A DNA stretch of 64,000 nucleotides from Mycobacterium sp. E2733 (GTDB taxonomy: Bacteria > Actinomycetota > Actinomycetes > Mycobacteriales > Mycobacteriaceae), in contig NZ_LZJZ01000083.1 in the NCBI RefSeq assembly GCF_001667585.1, positions 248,001 to 312,000 of the forward strand, given 5' to 3'. The notes beneath the pieces were generated by a model. The model saw nothing but the letters and a program-made list of their open reading frames with translations, did no database searches and was not told where the DNA came from. A program made the translations under genes and the position numbers. Numbering within the stretch: position 1 is the first letter of the stretch; each line of letters starts with the position of its first letter. Positions 1 to 8,640 of the stretch are shown here, piece by piece.

Positions 1-83
1 GCCGTCACGTTGGTGCCGATACCGCCGCCTCCGGCGCCGGATACCACAACGATGCGGCCGTCGAGTCTGAGGAGGTCCTCCAT
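1..83 (-). CDS. SDR family oxidoreductase, N-terminal fragment
   Basis: This is the 5' end of a gene that runs off the left edge on the minus strand. The reading from the ATG at 83 gives 27 codons, starting MEDLLRLDGRIVVVSGAG and continuing with glycine-rich residues. This is the first beta strand and the TGxxxGxG-type nucleotide-binding turn of a short-chain dehydrogenase. A purine-rich AGTAGGA lies just upstream of the ATG. The gene is divergent from the propeller gene at 294, and the regulatory boxes between them probably serve both. Substrate cannot be judged because the catalytic part is outside the window. Confidence 0.7.
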   Translation of the reverse strand, partial: MEDLLRLDGRIVVVSGAGGGGIGTNVT

Positions 84-119
84 GTCCTACTTCCGCCCAC
101 AACGGGATGCGCTGTAATC

Positions 120-131
120 TTGTCCGGACAA
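120..131. promoter_or_regulatory. GntR-type operator candidate, box 1
   Basis: TTGTCCGGACAA is a perfect 12-bp palindrome in the divergent region between the SDR at 83 (minus) and the propeller gene at 294 (plus). TTGTC-N-GACAA-like palindromes are typical operators of GntR regulators, and a GntR gene lies at 1928. The assignment to that protein is an inference. Confidence 0.45.
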
Positions 132-214
132 AATATCGCGTTCTGTCGCTTGGAGAACACTATTCCCATGGCAGAACTCAGCTGTCAAGGTCGGGTGTGA
201 TGCATCAACGGCTA

Positions 215-226
215 TTGTCTGGACTA
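215..226. promoter_or_regulatory. GntR-type operator candidate, box 2
   Basis: TTGTCTGGACTA differs from the perfect box at 120 in two positions. It lies 68 bp upstream of the GTG start at 294. Confidence 0.35.
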
Positions 227-240
227 GCTTGGCTTTGATA

Positions 241-252
241 ACGTCCGGCCAA
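241..252. promoter_or_regulatory. GntR-type operator candidate, box 3
   Basis: ACGTCCGGCCAA differs from the perfect box at 120 in three positions and keeps the GTCCGG core. It lies 41 bp upstream of the GTG start at 294, where a bound repressor would block the promoter. Confidence 0.3.
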
Positions 253-293
253 ATGGTCACTTCCGCCGAGCAGGAAGGGTCGAGGCAACACAC

Positions 294-1928
294 GTGTCCC
301 CCTCGAACGCCATCGGCGCGCAGCCGTCGCGCTATGCCTCCCCGGTTTCCACAAGCCGCGCGGTCGAAGTCGCGGATTCCTGGAGACTCGAGCGGGTGAC
401 CGCGCCCAGCCGCCTGTTCGGCGCGAACGGTCTTCGCACCGGCCCCGACGGCCGCGTATATATCGCGCAGGTGACCGGCAGTCAGATCAGCTCGCTGGAT
501 TGTCGCAGCGGGCAGTTGGGAACAGTCAGCGCCAAGGGTGGCGAGATCATCGCACCCGACGACGTCGTGTTCGACGCCAGTGGCAATCTGTACGCGACCG
601 AGGTCATGGACGGCCGGGTCAGCGTGCTCGAGACCGCCGGCCGAACGCGGGTGCTGCGCGACGACGTTCCGTCTGCCAACGGCATCACCGTCCACCGGGG
701 CCGACTGTTCATCGGTGAATGTCGCGAGGACGGGCGCCTGCTGGAACTCGACCTGGCCGGCGGGCCACCCCGGGTGCTGCTGGAAAACGTGCCGTCGCCC
801 AACGCGATGGAAGTCGGCCCGGACGGTCTCCTCTACTTTCCGGTGATGGGCGCCAACGAAATCTGGCGCGTCGACCCCGATGGGGGCGAACCACAGCGCG
901 TCGCAGGCGATCTCGGCGTCCCGGACTCGGTCAAGTTCGACGCGCGGGGCCATATCGTTTCAACTCAGGTCGCGACCGGGCAGGTGCTGCGCATCGATCC
1001 ACGCAGCGGCGAACGGCGTCTGCTGGCACAGCTCAGTCCGGGCCTGGACAACTGCACGTTCGTCGACGACCGGCTGCTGGTCTCCAACTTCACCGGGGAG
1101 ATCACCGAGATATCGGCGGACGGCGCTACCCGGACCGTGTTGCCCGGCGGGCTCAATTGGCCCCTGGACCTGACGGTGGGAAACGACGGGCAGCTCTATG
1201 TCGCTGACGGCACGTACTTCTATGCCGTGCTACCCGACGGGTCGTTGCACACCGTCGGAATGCTCTTCAGCCCGGGCTATCCGGGATTCCTGCGCGGTGT
1301 CGCAGCCAGCGGACCCGGCGAGTTCGTGGTGACGACATCAGGGGGACAGGTCGCCCGCTACCGGCCGGCCGTCAGCGAAAGTGATTTGCTCGCAGACGGT
1401 TTCGACCAGCTCTACGGCGTCGCGGTCGCTCCGCACGGCGTCGTATTCGCCGAACTGGGCACCGGCCGGCTGCTTTCGGTGCGAGCGGGTGATGTCCGGG
1501 TGCTGGCCACCGACCTGCGGGATCCGGTCGGTGTCGCGATCGACGCGGACGGGACGTGCCTGGTGGCCCAGGCCGGCGAAGGCACGGTGGCGAGGGTGAA
1601 CCGGTCGGGGGTCGACACCGTGGTCGCCGATCTGCAACGACCGCAAGGCATCCTGGTCCGCGACGAGGTGCTCTACATCGTCGACGCCGGCGCTAAGCAA
1701 GTGATCGCGTTTGACCTGAAGAGCAAGACCCAACGGATCATCGCGTCCGGGTTGCCGGTCGGCCCGCCGCCGGGTGTCACACCGAAACCGCTGAAAGGCA
1801 TGCCACCGTTCTCCGGACCGCAGGGCCCCTTCGCCGGCATCACCGCGGGACCCGACGGGACGCTCTACATTTCGGCCGACGGTGACGGCAGCGTCCTGGC
1901 GTTGCGCCGGTCGGGGGACGGCCGCTGA
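294..1928 (+). CDS. SMP-30/gluconolactonase-like beta-propeller protein
   Basis: The 544-residue protein is built of repeated propeller blades with recurring motifs such as GPDGRVYIA, GPDGLLYFP, VGNDGQLYVADG and GPDGTLYISADG. These are typical of the SMP-30/LRE and NHL-type lactonase families. It probably has two propeller-like halves, since a single SMP-30 domain is about 300 residues. No signal peptide is evident, so it is likely cytoplasmic. The start is GTG, with GAGG 8 bp upstream. Its stop overlaps the ATG of the GntR gene (TGATG). With the ligase, SDR and ADH downstream it could open a lactone intermediate, but the substrate is unknown. Confidence 0.75.
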   Translation: MSPSNAIGAQPSRYASPVSTSRAVEVADSWRLERVTAPSRLFGANGLRTGPDGRVYIAQVTGSQISSLDCRSGQLGTVSAKGGEIIAPDDVVFDASGNLYATEVMDGRVSVLETAGRTRVLRDDVPSANGITVHRGRLFIGECREDGRLLELDLAGGPPRVLLENVPSPNAMEVGPDGLLYFPVMGANEIWRVDPDGGEPQRVAGDLGVPDSVKFDARGHIVSTQVATGQVLRIDPRSGERRLLAQLSPGLDNCTFVDDRLLVSNFTGEITEISADGATRTVLPGGLNWPLDLTVGNDGQLYVADGTYFYAVLPDGSLHTVGMLFSPGYPGFLRGVAASGPGEFVVTTSGGQVARYRPAVSESDLLADGFDQLYGVAVAPHGVVFAELGTGRLLSVRAGDVRVLATDLRDPVGVAIDADGTCLVAQAGEGTVARVNRSGVDTVVADLQRPQGILVRDEVLYIVDAGAKQVIAFDLKSKTQRIIASGLPVGPPPGVTPKPLKGMPPFSGPQGPFAGITAGPDGTLYISADGDGSVLALRRSGDGR

Positions 1929-2668
1929 TGCCCCCGGCCATCGCCACCGATCACCGCTATCTGCAGATCGCGCGCACGCTGCGGAAGGAGATCGTCGACG
2001 GTGTCTACCCGGTGGGCTCGCAGCTGCCGACCGAACACCAACTGTGCGAGCGATTCGCGGCCAGCCGATACACGATCCGCGAGGCGCTGCGCCGGCTGCG
2101 AGAGGACAACCTCGTCACGTCGCGGCCGCGGGCGGGCACGCGAGTGGTCCCTCGTTCGGCCACGAGTTCCTATGCGCAGGACGCGATGTCGATCGATGAC
2201 CTGCTCGCCTTCGCGGCCGGGGCGCAGCTGACCATCGAATCCAACGAGATGGTGGCGATCGACGCGGAGATCGCGGCACGCACCGGACTGCAGGCCGGCA
2301 GTCAATGGCTGTCGGTGCGTGGCTACCGTCAGGCCGAGGGTGCGTCGGCGCCCATGTGCCGCACGGAGTACTACATCAGCCGCACGTTCGCCGCGGTCGG
2401 CAGGTTGTTGCATCGCCACACCGGTCCGATCTTTCCGTTGATCGAAGACCTGTTCGGCGTGAGCATCGCCGAGTTGCACCAGGAGATCGCCGCGGTGGTG
2501 CTCTCGCCCGAGCTGGCCGACGGCCTCGGAGTGGAGGCCGGGACGGCGGCGCTGCAAATGCAGCGCACCTATAAGACCTCCGAGGGCGATGTCGCCCAGG
2601 TGACGGTGAACACCCATCTGTCATCCAGCTTTCGCTATGCGTTGACCATGCGCCGCGTGAGCGGTTAG
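1928..2668 (+). CDS. GntR/HutC family transcriptional regulator
   Basis: The 246-residue protein has an N-terminal winged helix-turn-helix at about residues 15-75, including RKEIVDGVYPVGSQLPTE and a recognition segment RYTIREALRRLREDN. This is followed by a UTRA-like ligand domain from about residue 90 to the end. This is the HutC subfamily layout, in which a small-molecule effector relieves repression. The ATG overlaps the stop of the upstream propeller gene, so the two are translationally coupled. The three GTCCGGAC-type boxes upstream of the operon at 120-252 are the natural candidate binding sites, which would make it autoregulatory. Confidence 0.88.
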   Translation: MPPAIATDHRYLQIARTLRKEIVDGVYPVGSQLPTEHQLCERFAASRYTIREALRRLREDNLVTSRPRAGTRVVPRSATSSYAQDAMSIDDLLAFAAGAQLTIESNEMVAIDAEIAARTGLQAGSQWLSVRGYRQAEGASAPMCRTEYYISRTFAAVGRLLHRHTGPIFPLIEDLFGVSIAELHQEIAAVVLSPELADGLGVEAGTAALQMQRTYKTSEGDVAQVTVNTHLSSSFRYALTMRRVSG

Positions 2669-2677
2669 GTCGGTCAT

Positions 2678-4342
2678 GTGATCGGCCGGGTCCCGCACGA
2701 CACCGCACAAGCGGCAGAGGCGTATCGGCGCGGCCTATGGGTGCATACCACGCTGGCCGATTCGCTCCGGACGGCCGCGCAGTCGACGCCGCAGCGAACG
2801 GTGCTGGTCGACAGGGAAATTCGGCTGGACTGCGCAACGCTGTACGCCCAGGCCAGCGCGCTGGCGGGGGTCCTGCTGGCGCGCATGCCGACCGGCAGCG
2901 TCGTCTCGCTCATGCTGCCCAACTGGCACGAGGCCGCCGTCATCTATCTGGCGGCGACGCTGGCCGGGATGGTGGTGAACCCGATCCTGCCGTCGCTGCG
3001 CGACCATGACCTGCGGTTCATCCTCGATGACGTCGAAGCGCGGATGATCTTCGTCCCGAGGCAATTCGGTGGCCATGACTATGCGGCCATGCTCGATCGC
3101 GTGACTGCCGCGATGGGCCGGGCGCCCGAGGTTGTGGTGCTGCGCGGCTCCGAAACGGGGCAAGCCGGCTCGCATACGTCGTATCCGGCCCTGTTCGACG
3201 GGTCGGACCCGCCGGGGCGGCTTCCTCTGGATCCGGACGCGGTCCGGATGGTGCTCTACACCTCCGGCACTATGGGGCGCGCGAAAGGCGTTCTGCACAG
3301 CAGCAATTCGATACACGCCCTGATAAGCCAGCTCCGCGATCACTGGCTCATCGATCCGGGGGACACCTTCCTGGTCCCGTCGCCGATCGCCCACATCGGC
3401 GGTTCGATCTACGCGTTCGAATGTCCGCTGTTGTTGGGCACCACCGCGGTGCTGATGGACCGGTGGGATCCGGCGCGGGCCGTGGCGCTCATGAACGACG
3501 AGCGGTGTACCCATCTGGCCGGTGCGACACCGTTCCTTCAGCAGCTGCTGGCCGCCGCCGAACGCGCCCAAACCCGCCTGCCCGACCTGAAGGTGTTCAT
3601 CTGCGGCGGCGCCTCGGTGTCGCCCTCACTCATCCGCCGCGCCGCCGGCTATTTCGACCGGGCGGTGGTCACCCGGGTCTACGGCTGCACGGAGGTCCCC
3701 GTGGCGACCGTCGGCGCACCACGACATGACGAAGCCGATCGCGCCGCGGACACCGACGGGAGGCCCGGAATCGCGCAGATCAAACTCGTCGCACACGAAA
3801 CGGCCCCCGCCGGTGACGGCGAAATCTGCGTGCGCGGTCCCCAGATGCTCTTGGGTTACCGTCATCCCGAAGACAACGTCGAATCCCTGGATGACGAAGG
3901 GTTTTTCCACACAGGCGATCTGGGACGCTGGGTTGATGACCAATACCTGCTCGTGACGGGTCGGGCCAAGGACGTCATCATCCGCAACGGCGAGAACATC
4001 TCGGCCAAGGAGGTCGAGGACCTCCTCGCCGATCACCCGGGCATCGCCGAAATCGCGGTCGTCGGGCTTCCCGACGAGCGAACCGGGGAACGGGCATGCG
4101 CGGTGATCGTGCCCGCGGGTGCGGCTAGGCCCGACGTCGCCGGCATGCTGGCGCTCCTGGAGAGCAAAGGCGTCGCGAAATTCAAGGCGCCCGAACAGGT
4201 GGTCGTCTGGGATGCGCTGCCGAAGAACGACGCGGGCAAGATACTCAAACATCGGATCCGAGCGGCGCTGACTTCCGCCGCGATCGCAGGCGCGGCGGAG
4301 CCGGGCGCGACGGGTGGCCGCGCGCGAACCAAGGATGGGTGA
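2678..4342 (+). CDS. AMP-dependent acyl-CoA synthetase/ligase
   Basis: This 554-residue class I adenylate-forming enzyme activates a carboxylic acid as acyl-AMP and transfers it to CoA. The P-loop [13 protein letters not shown] sits near residue 195. The STEVP-type loop appears as GCTEVP, the ADP-binding motif as HTGDLGRW, the hinge as [15 protein letters not shown], and the catalytic lysine region near the C-terminus as KNDAGKILK. The GTG start lies 9 bp after the GntR stop; an upstream ATG in another frame is immediately followed by a stop and cannot be used. It resembles cyclohexanecarboxylate or short/medium-chain acyl ligases. The exact substrate is not determinable. Confidence 0.85.
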   Translation: MIGRVPHDTAQAAEAYRRGLWVHTTLADSLRTAAQSTPQRTVLVDREIRLDCATLYAQASALAGVLLARMPTGSVVSLMLPNWHEAAVIYLAATLAGMVVNPILPSLRDHDLRFILDDVEARMIFVPRQFGGHDYAAMLDRVTAAMGRAPEVVVLRGSETGQAGSHTSYPALFDGSDPPGRLPLDPDAVRMVLYTSGTMGRAKGVLHSSNSIHALISQLRDHWLIDPGDTFLVPSPIAHIGGSIYAFECPLLLGTTAVLMDRWDPARAVALMNDERCTHLAGATPFLQQLLAAAERAQTRLPDLKVFICGGASVSPSLIRRAAGYFDRAVVTRVYGCTEVPVATVGAPRHDEADRAADTDGRPGIAQIKLVAHETAPAGDGEICVRGPQMLLGYRHPEDNVESLDDEGFFHTGDLGRWVDDQYLLVTGRAKDVIIRNGENISAKEVEDLLADHPGIAEIAVVGLPDERTGERACAVIVPAGAARPDVAGMLALLESKGVAKFKAPEQVVVWDALPKNDAGKILKHRIRAALTSAAIAGAAEPGATGGRARTKDG

Positions 4343-4343
4343 A

Positions 4344-5117
4344 ATGCAGGTCGCGATCGTCACCGGAGCAAGCAGCGGCATCGGCTTGGGGTGTGCAACA
4401 AAACTCGCCGAGATGGGCATGGCGGTCGTCGGCGCGGGCCGCGACAATGACCGACTCGCCGAACTGGAAGGGGCGGTCGATGATCCCGATCGCGTCGCGA
4501 CCCTCGCCGTCGACCTGACCCAAGACGACGCACCGCGACGCATCGTGGACCTCGCGGTCTCTCGGTGGGGTCGCATCGACTTCCTGATCAACAATGCCGG
4601 GGTGGGCAGCCCCAAGCCGCTACACGAGACGGACGACGAAACGCTGGACCACTTTTTGGATTTGATGCTGCGGGCACCGTTTCGGCTTGCGCGTGACGTC
4701 CTGCCCCACATGCGACCCGGATCGGCGATCATCAACATCACATCGACGTTCGCGGTCATCGGCGGACTGCGTGGCGGCGCCTACTCCGCGGCCAAGGGCG
4801 GGCTGACCGCGCTGACCACACACATCGCCTGCCAGTACGGGGCGTCCGGCATCCGCTGCAACGCCGTCGCGCCCGGTGTGACGATGACGCCGATGGTCGA
4901 GAAACGCTTGCAGGACGAGCGATTCCGCAAGATCAACACCGAGATGACGCCGCATCAGCGCTTGGGCACCGTCGATGACATTGCCGGCACCGTCGCCTTC
5001 CTGTGTTCGCCGGCCGGCAGTTTCATCAATGGGCAGACGATCGTCGTCGACGGCGGCTGGAGTTCAACGAAGTATCTCTCGGAGTTCGCGTTGACGTCCG
5101 AATGGATCGCGCGGTGA
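4344..5117 (+). CDS. SDR family NAD(P)-dependent oxidoreductase
   Basis: The 257-residue classical short-chain dehydrogenase has the cofactor motif TGASSGIG near the N-terminus, the structural motif NNAG, the catalytic serine in INITST, the catalytic YSAAK, and the C-terminal [13 protein letters not shown]. The ATG at 4344 is preferred because AAGGA lies 8 bp upstream; longer in-frame starts at 4314 and 4335 run into the 3' end of the ligase gene. It sits between the acyl-CoA synthetase and the alcohol dehydrogenase in one operon. A role in interconverting hydroxy and keto intermediates of the same pathway is likely. Confidence 0.85.
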   Translation: MQVAIVTGASSGIGLGCATKLAEMGMAVVGAGRDNDRLAELEGAVDDPDRVATLAVDLTQDDAPRRIVDLAVSRWGRIDFLINNAGVGSPKPLHETDDETLDHFLDLMLRAPFRLARDVLPHMRPGSAIINITSTFAVIGGLRGGAYSAAKGGLTALTTHIACQYGASGIRCNAVAPGVTMTPMVEKRLQDERFRKINTEMTPHQRLGTVDDIAGTVAFLCSPAGSFINGQTIVVDGGWSSTKYLSEFALTSEWIAR

Positions 5118-5136
5118 AGCTATCGAGGAGGTCGCA

Positions 5137-6297
5137 ATGAAGTGTCAGGCCGCTGTGATCCGCGGGGTCGGCAGGGACTGGGAGATCCGCGAGATCGAAC
5201 TCGACCCGCCCCGCAGCGGTGAAGTCCTGGTGCGGATGGCCGTCGCCGGAATCTGCCACTCCGACGACCACTTGTTCACCGGCGATGTGGTACCGACTCC
5301 GGAGGCGCTGGCGGCAAGCGGTCAGCCCGCGCCGGACTGGTTCCCATTGCTCGGCGGTCACGAGGGTGCCGGTGTCGTCGAGGAAGTCGGGCCGAACGTG
5401 ACGACGGTGCGGCCGGGCGATCGGGTGGCGCTCTCGTTCATCCCGGCATGCGGCAACTGCCGGTTTTGTGTGAACGGGCAGAGCTACATCTGCGATATCG
5501 GCGCGAGCCTGTTCGTGCGGGAGATGCCCACCGACGGTACCTGCCGCAGGCATCTCGGCGACGAGAATCTGTTGGCTTATGGGCAACTCGGCACATTCGC
5601 CGAATATGCGGTGCTGTCGGAAAGGTCCGTCATCAAGATCGGCGACGCCATCCCGTTCCATGCCGCCTCCCTCGTGTCGTGCGGTGTCAGCACCGGATGG
5701 GGCTCCGCCACGGTGTCGGCGGGCACCGAGCCGGGCGACACCGTGGTGGTCATCGGCACCGGCGGCGTCGGGATGAACGCTCTGCAGGGTGCGCGCGCCG
5801 TCGGCGCGAAATATGTCGTCGCAGTGGATCTGGTTGAGTCAAAGCGAGATTCGGCCAAGTTTTTCGGTGCCACGCATACCGCGGCCTCCGCCGAGGAAGC
5901 GATACCGTTGGTCAAAGACATCACCGCGGGCGTCATGGCCGACCGAGTCGTCGTCAGTCCCGGCGTTGTGCACGTGGACCTGATCCCGTTGGCGATGGCG
6001 ATGCTTCGCAAGGGTGGCATATGCGTGCTCACCGGCATCACCCCGTTCACCGAGCCGCCGGTTCCGTTGGTGTTGCAGGAGATGACGCTGTCGGCCAAAC
6101 AGCTGCGGGGAGCGCTCTACGGCGGGATGAATCCGCGCACGAGCGTGCCGATGTTGTTGTCGCTGTATCAGGCCGGCGAGTTGAAACTCGACGAGTTGGT
6201 CACCCGGCACTACCGGCTCGGTGAGATCAACGAGGCGTTCACGGACTTGCGCGAGGGCCGGAACATTCGCGGGATCATCGAGTTCGCCGACCGGTAG
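5137..6297 (+). CDS. NDMA-dependent (mycofactocin-type) zinc alcohol dehydrogenase
   Basis: This is a 386-residue medium-chain zinc alcohol dehydrogenase. The catalytic zinc residues are in GICHSDDH and GGHEGAG. The structural zinc lobe is a four-cysteine cluster spaced C-x2-C-x2-C-x7-C (CGNCRFCVNG followed by SYIC). The cofactor motif is VIGTGGVG. Residues MPTDGT and the ending NIRGIIEF are characteristic of the actinobacterial NDMA-dependent ADH group, whose bound nicotinamide is recycled with the redox peptide mycofactocin; that link is family knowledge. The RBS GAGGAGGT precedes the ATG. It is the last gene of the cluster and is followed by the 56-bp repeats. A second, related ADH is at 41052. 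Confidence 0.85.
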   Translation: MKCQAAVIRGVGRDWEIREIELDPPRSGEVLVRMAVAGICHSDDHLFTGDVVPTPEALAASGQPAPDWFPLLGGHEGAGVVEEVGPNVTTVRPGDRVALSFIPACGNCRFCVNGQSYICDIGASLFVREMPTDGTCRRHLGDENLLAYGQLGTFAEYAVLSERSVIKIGDAIPFHAASLVSCGVSTGWGSATVSAGTEPGDTVVVIGTGGVGMNALQGARAVGAKYVVAVDLVESKRDSAKFFGATHTAASAEEAIPLVKDITAGVMADRVVVSPGVVHVDLIPLAMAMLRKGGICVLTGITPFTEPPVPLVLQEMTLSAKQLRGALYGGMNPRTSVPMLLSLYQAGELKLDELVTRHYRLGEINEAFTDLREGRNIRGIIEFADR

Positions 6298-6465
6298 TGG
6301 CGATCGCGAGCGCGGCGTAGCCGGGCGAAGCGGGTCGCCACCATCAAGACCAGTGGCGATCGCGAGCGCGGCGTAGCCGGGCGAAGCGGGTCGCCACCAT
6401 CAAGACCAGTGGCGATCGCGAGCGCGGCGTAGCCGGGCGAAGCGGGTCGCCACCCTCAAGACCAG
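6298..6465. repeat. Three tandem 56-bp direct repeats
   Basis: Units run 6298-6353, 6354-6409 and 6410-6465. The first two are identical and the third has one difference (CACCCTC instead of CACCATC). Each unit begins TGGCGATCGCG and carries a matching TCGCCA about 40 bases later, plus an inner CGGC-gta-GCCG stem, so each can fold into a hairpin. The array fills the gap between two convergent genes, where it may act as a bidirectional terminator. It is the kind of locus that varies in copy number between strains. Confidence 0.9.
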
Positions 6466-6472
6466 CCGTTGA

Positions 6473-6934
6473 TCATCCGGTCTCGAAGTGGCGGCGGATG
6501 CCGGCCAGCATCTCGTTGTGCGCCTTGACGGCCTCGCGCGTGGTCACCGGGGCCAGCAGCCGGGGCGCCGCTATCCGGATTCGCTCGGTGACACGGGTGC
6601 CCGCCGCGATCGGCTCGAAGCTCACCGTCCCGCGCAGGTGAACCCCGGGGGACTGGTCGGCCTCGGTCAGCACGTCGCCCTCCGCCGGAACCCGCAGCCG
6701 CGCCCGGTAGTTGATGGTCATGGTGAACGGCCCCAACGGAATCCGGTCCCGCACCCGATAGCTGTGGACGACGCCGTCCGCGGTTTCGGTGCGCGACAAC
6801 GTCTCCACGGACACGATCAGCGGGTGGACGAGCTTGATGTTGTCCAGGTCCACGTAGAAGTCACGAACCGCGCCCGCGGGTGCGGGCACGTCCTCGCTCA
6901 GGGTGCGCTCGGCGTGGGCGACCCACCAACTCAT
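6473..6934 (-). CDS. SRPBCC family protein (polyketide cyclase/dehydrase-like)
   Basis: The 153-residue protein begins MSWWVAHAERTLSEDVPA. It contains the pattern of the START/Bet v1-like fold: an N-terminal strand, a helix with FYVDLDNIKLVHPLIVSV, a middle GPFTMTINYRARL and a C-terminal amphipathic helix. Members bind hydrophobic ligands. Its ATG overlaps the stop of the rhomboid gene upstream (ATGA), so it is co-translated with it. The function of the pairing is unknown. Confidence 0.75.
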   Translation of the reverse strand: MSWWVAHAERTLSEDVPAPAGAVRDFYVDLDNIKLVHPLIVSVETLSRTETADGVVHSYRVRDRIPLGPFTMTINYRARLRVPAEGDVLTEADQSPGVHLRGTVSFEPIAAGTRVTERIRIAAPRLLAPVTTREAVKAHNEMLAGIRRHFETG

Positions 6935-7797
6935 GCGGAGAACTCCGCGAGCAACTGCGCCGTGCGCCACCAGATCAGCACGGCGAACGCCGCCAGCACG
7001 ACGATCGTAACCGCGGCCTGAACCGCGTTCCGCCGCTCCCGCGGCGGGTAAACGTAGGCCGCGGCGATAAGCCCGCCCGTGACCAGCCCGCCCACGTGCG
7101 CCTGCCAGCTGATGCGCTGCGAACTGATCAGCGGGACAACGAAAGTGAAGACCAGGTTGATCGCGATGACCACCACGACCCAACGCACGTCGACGGCCAG
7201 CCGCTTGCCCACCACGAAGGTGGCACCGAAAAGACCGAAGATCGCCCCCGAGGCGCCCGCCGTGGACGTGTCGAGCGGTGAGACCAGGTAGACCAACACC
7301 GAGCCGCCCAACCCGGCGACGGCGTACAGCGTGCCGAAACGCAGCCGGCCCAACCACATTTCGAGCGGCGGCCCCACTACGTACAGCGCCCACATGTTGA
7401 ACAGCAGGTGCGTCGCCCCATAGTGCAAGAACGCCGACGTCATCAGGCGGTAGAACTCGCCGTCGGCGACGGCCGGCGGCCACAGCGCGAGCTCCGCTTC
7501 CAACTGCCCCGACGCCATCTGCAGCACGAACGCCGCCACATTGACCGCGATCAGGGCGTACGTGAGCACCGGCGTCGCCGACCGCTGCCGTCCACCGAAG
7601 CGTGTCCGGGGCTGCCGAATGGTCCGGGCGCCCGCCCGGACGCACTCCACACACTGCTGGCCGACGGCGGCGCTCCGCATGCAGTCCCCGCAGATGTAGC
7701 GGTCACAACGGTTGCAGCGCACGTACGTCGGGCGGTCCGGATGCCGATAGCAACTCGGAGCCGTGGGCGGCGAATCCGGTGCGCTGGGTGCGCTCAT
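6931..7797 (-). CDS. Rhomboid family intramembrane serine protease with N-terminal zinc finger
   Basis: The 288-residue protein has an N-terminal cysteine-rich segment (Cys16, His19, Cys28, Cys31, Cys36, Cys39, Cys49, Cys52) resembling a B-box-type zinc finger. The membrane part follows from about residue 75. The active-site serine is Ser183 in GASGAIFG, and the partner His234 is in AHVGG. The TSAFLHYGATHLLFNMWAL segment matches the conserved HxxxN region of rhomboids. It resembles Rv0110 of M. tuberculosis, and the CtpI-like gene lies nearby in the same relative, divergent orientation as Rv0107c. The ATG at 7797 is chosen because earlier in-frame codons cross the divergent NTF2-like gene. 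Confidence 0.88.
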   Translation of the reverse strand: MSAPSAPDSPPTAPSCYRHPDRPTYVRCNRCDRYICGDCMRSAAVGQQCVECVRAGARTIRQPRTRFGGRQRSATPVLTYALIAVNVAAFVLQMASGQLEAELALWPPAVADGEFYRLMTSAFLHYGATHLLFNMWALYVVGPPLEMWLGRLRFGTLYAVAGLGGSVLVYLVSPLDTSTAGASGAIFGLFGATFVVGKRLAVDVRWVVVVIAINLVFTFVVPLISSQRISWQAHVGGLVTGGLIAAAYVYPPRERRNAVQAAVTIVVLAAFAVLIWWRTAQLLAEFSA

Positions 7798-7898
7798 CGC
7801 ACCATTCTTCCCCGGATCGCCGCGTCCGGCGCAGCGCTTGGGCAAACCTGCTTTCTGACCCTGCCCTGCTCGCCTACTGTGTTGTGCGTGGAGTCGAC

Positions 7899-8258
7899 GT
7901 GACCACCGGAGTGGTCGAGCGCTACCTGGCGTGCCTGGCCGCACACGACTGGGACGGTCTTGCGGCGACGATCGCCGACGAAGGCTTGACCCGCGAGGGC
8001 CCGTTCTGCGACGTCGTCGAGGGCAAGCAGCACTACGTCGCCTACCTGCGCAAGGTGCTCACCAATTTGGCCGGTCATCGGCTGGACGTGCAGCGGGTTT
8101 CGCATGTGGACGACCGCCTGTCCTACGTCGAGCTGACCGAGGCGTTCGAGATCGACGGCGACACCAAGCGGTGGCCGGAATGCATCCTGTTCGAGCGGAC
8201 CGACGACGGGCTGATCTCCCGCGTCAGCGTGTTCTTCAAGCAGCCCGGAGGGCAGTGA
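7899..8258 (+). CDS. NTF2-like/SnoaL-like small protein
   Basis: The 119-residue protein has the cone-shaped NTF2-like pattern. It opens with a helix (VVERYLACLAAHDWDGLAATI), then a substrate-cavity segment with GPFCDVVEGKQHYVAYL, and ends in strands finishing ISRVSVFFKQPG. Such proteins are small isomerases, dehydratases or ligand binders. The GTG at 7899 is preferred, with GGAG 5 bp upstream; another in-frame GTG lies at 7884. It is divergent from the rhomboid gene. Confidence 0.65.
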   Translation: MTTGVVERYLACLAAHDWDGLAATIADEGLTREGPFCDVVEGKQHYVAYLRKVLTNLAGHRLDVQRVSHVDDRLSYVELTEAFEIDGDTKRWPECILFERTDDGLISRVSVFFKQPGGQ

Positions 8259-8318
8259 ATCGTCCCAGGTGGCGGGAAAGTATTCCCTCGCTCGCGAATT
8301 TCACCTAGCGTGTGATGG

Positions 8319-8543
8319 GTGGAATCAAACGGAAGCCCGGAATTGGTGCCCGTCGAAACATTGCACTCAGGCGATCCCATCATGGATTGCGGTCAGCGAT
8401 ACATAGTCCTCGAATCGAAGGCCGTCGGCGACAGCTGCGTGGTCCTCGAGCTCGAGTCCAGGGTCGACCACCAGCTGCAGGTCATCGAGAAGTCTTTCCC
8501 GGCCGGCTACCACGTGAACAGGGCGAACCACCGAATTCTTTAG
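8319..8543 (+). CDS. Small hypothetical protein, 74 residues
   Basis: The open frame starts with GTG and encodes an acidic, strand-rich small protein with the segment IMDCGQRYIVLES. No family was recognised. There is no clear Shine-Dalgarno site. A TANNNT hexamer (TAGCGT, 8306-8311) would place transcription initiation at about the GTG, so a leaderless message is possible. It could be regulatory or spurious. Confidence 0.45.
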   Translation: MESNGSPELVPVETLHSGDPIMDCGQRYIVLESKAVGDSCVVLELESRVDHQLQVIEKSFPAGYHVNRANHRIL

Positions 8544-8640
8544 CCCGAATTTACTCAGCCGAATATTGCGCGAGTAGCCGCTGGACGGCTACCGCGCATT
8601 CGTGTTATTCGGCCCCGAAACGGCAAATAGCGCTGCGCAT

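Noticed and set aside
87-953. 288-codon minus-strand frame across the divergent promoter and the propeller gene
   Set aside because: It is antisense to a well-supported gene, crosses regulatory palindromes and has no domain.
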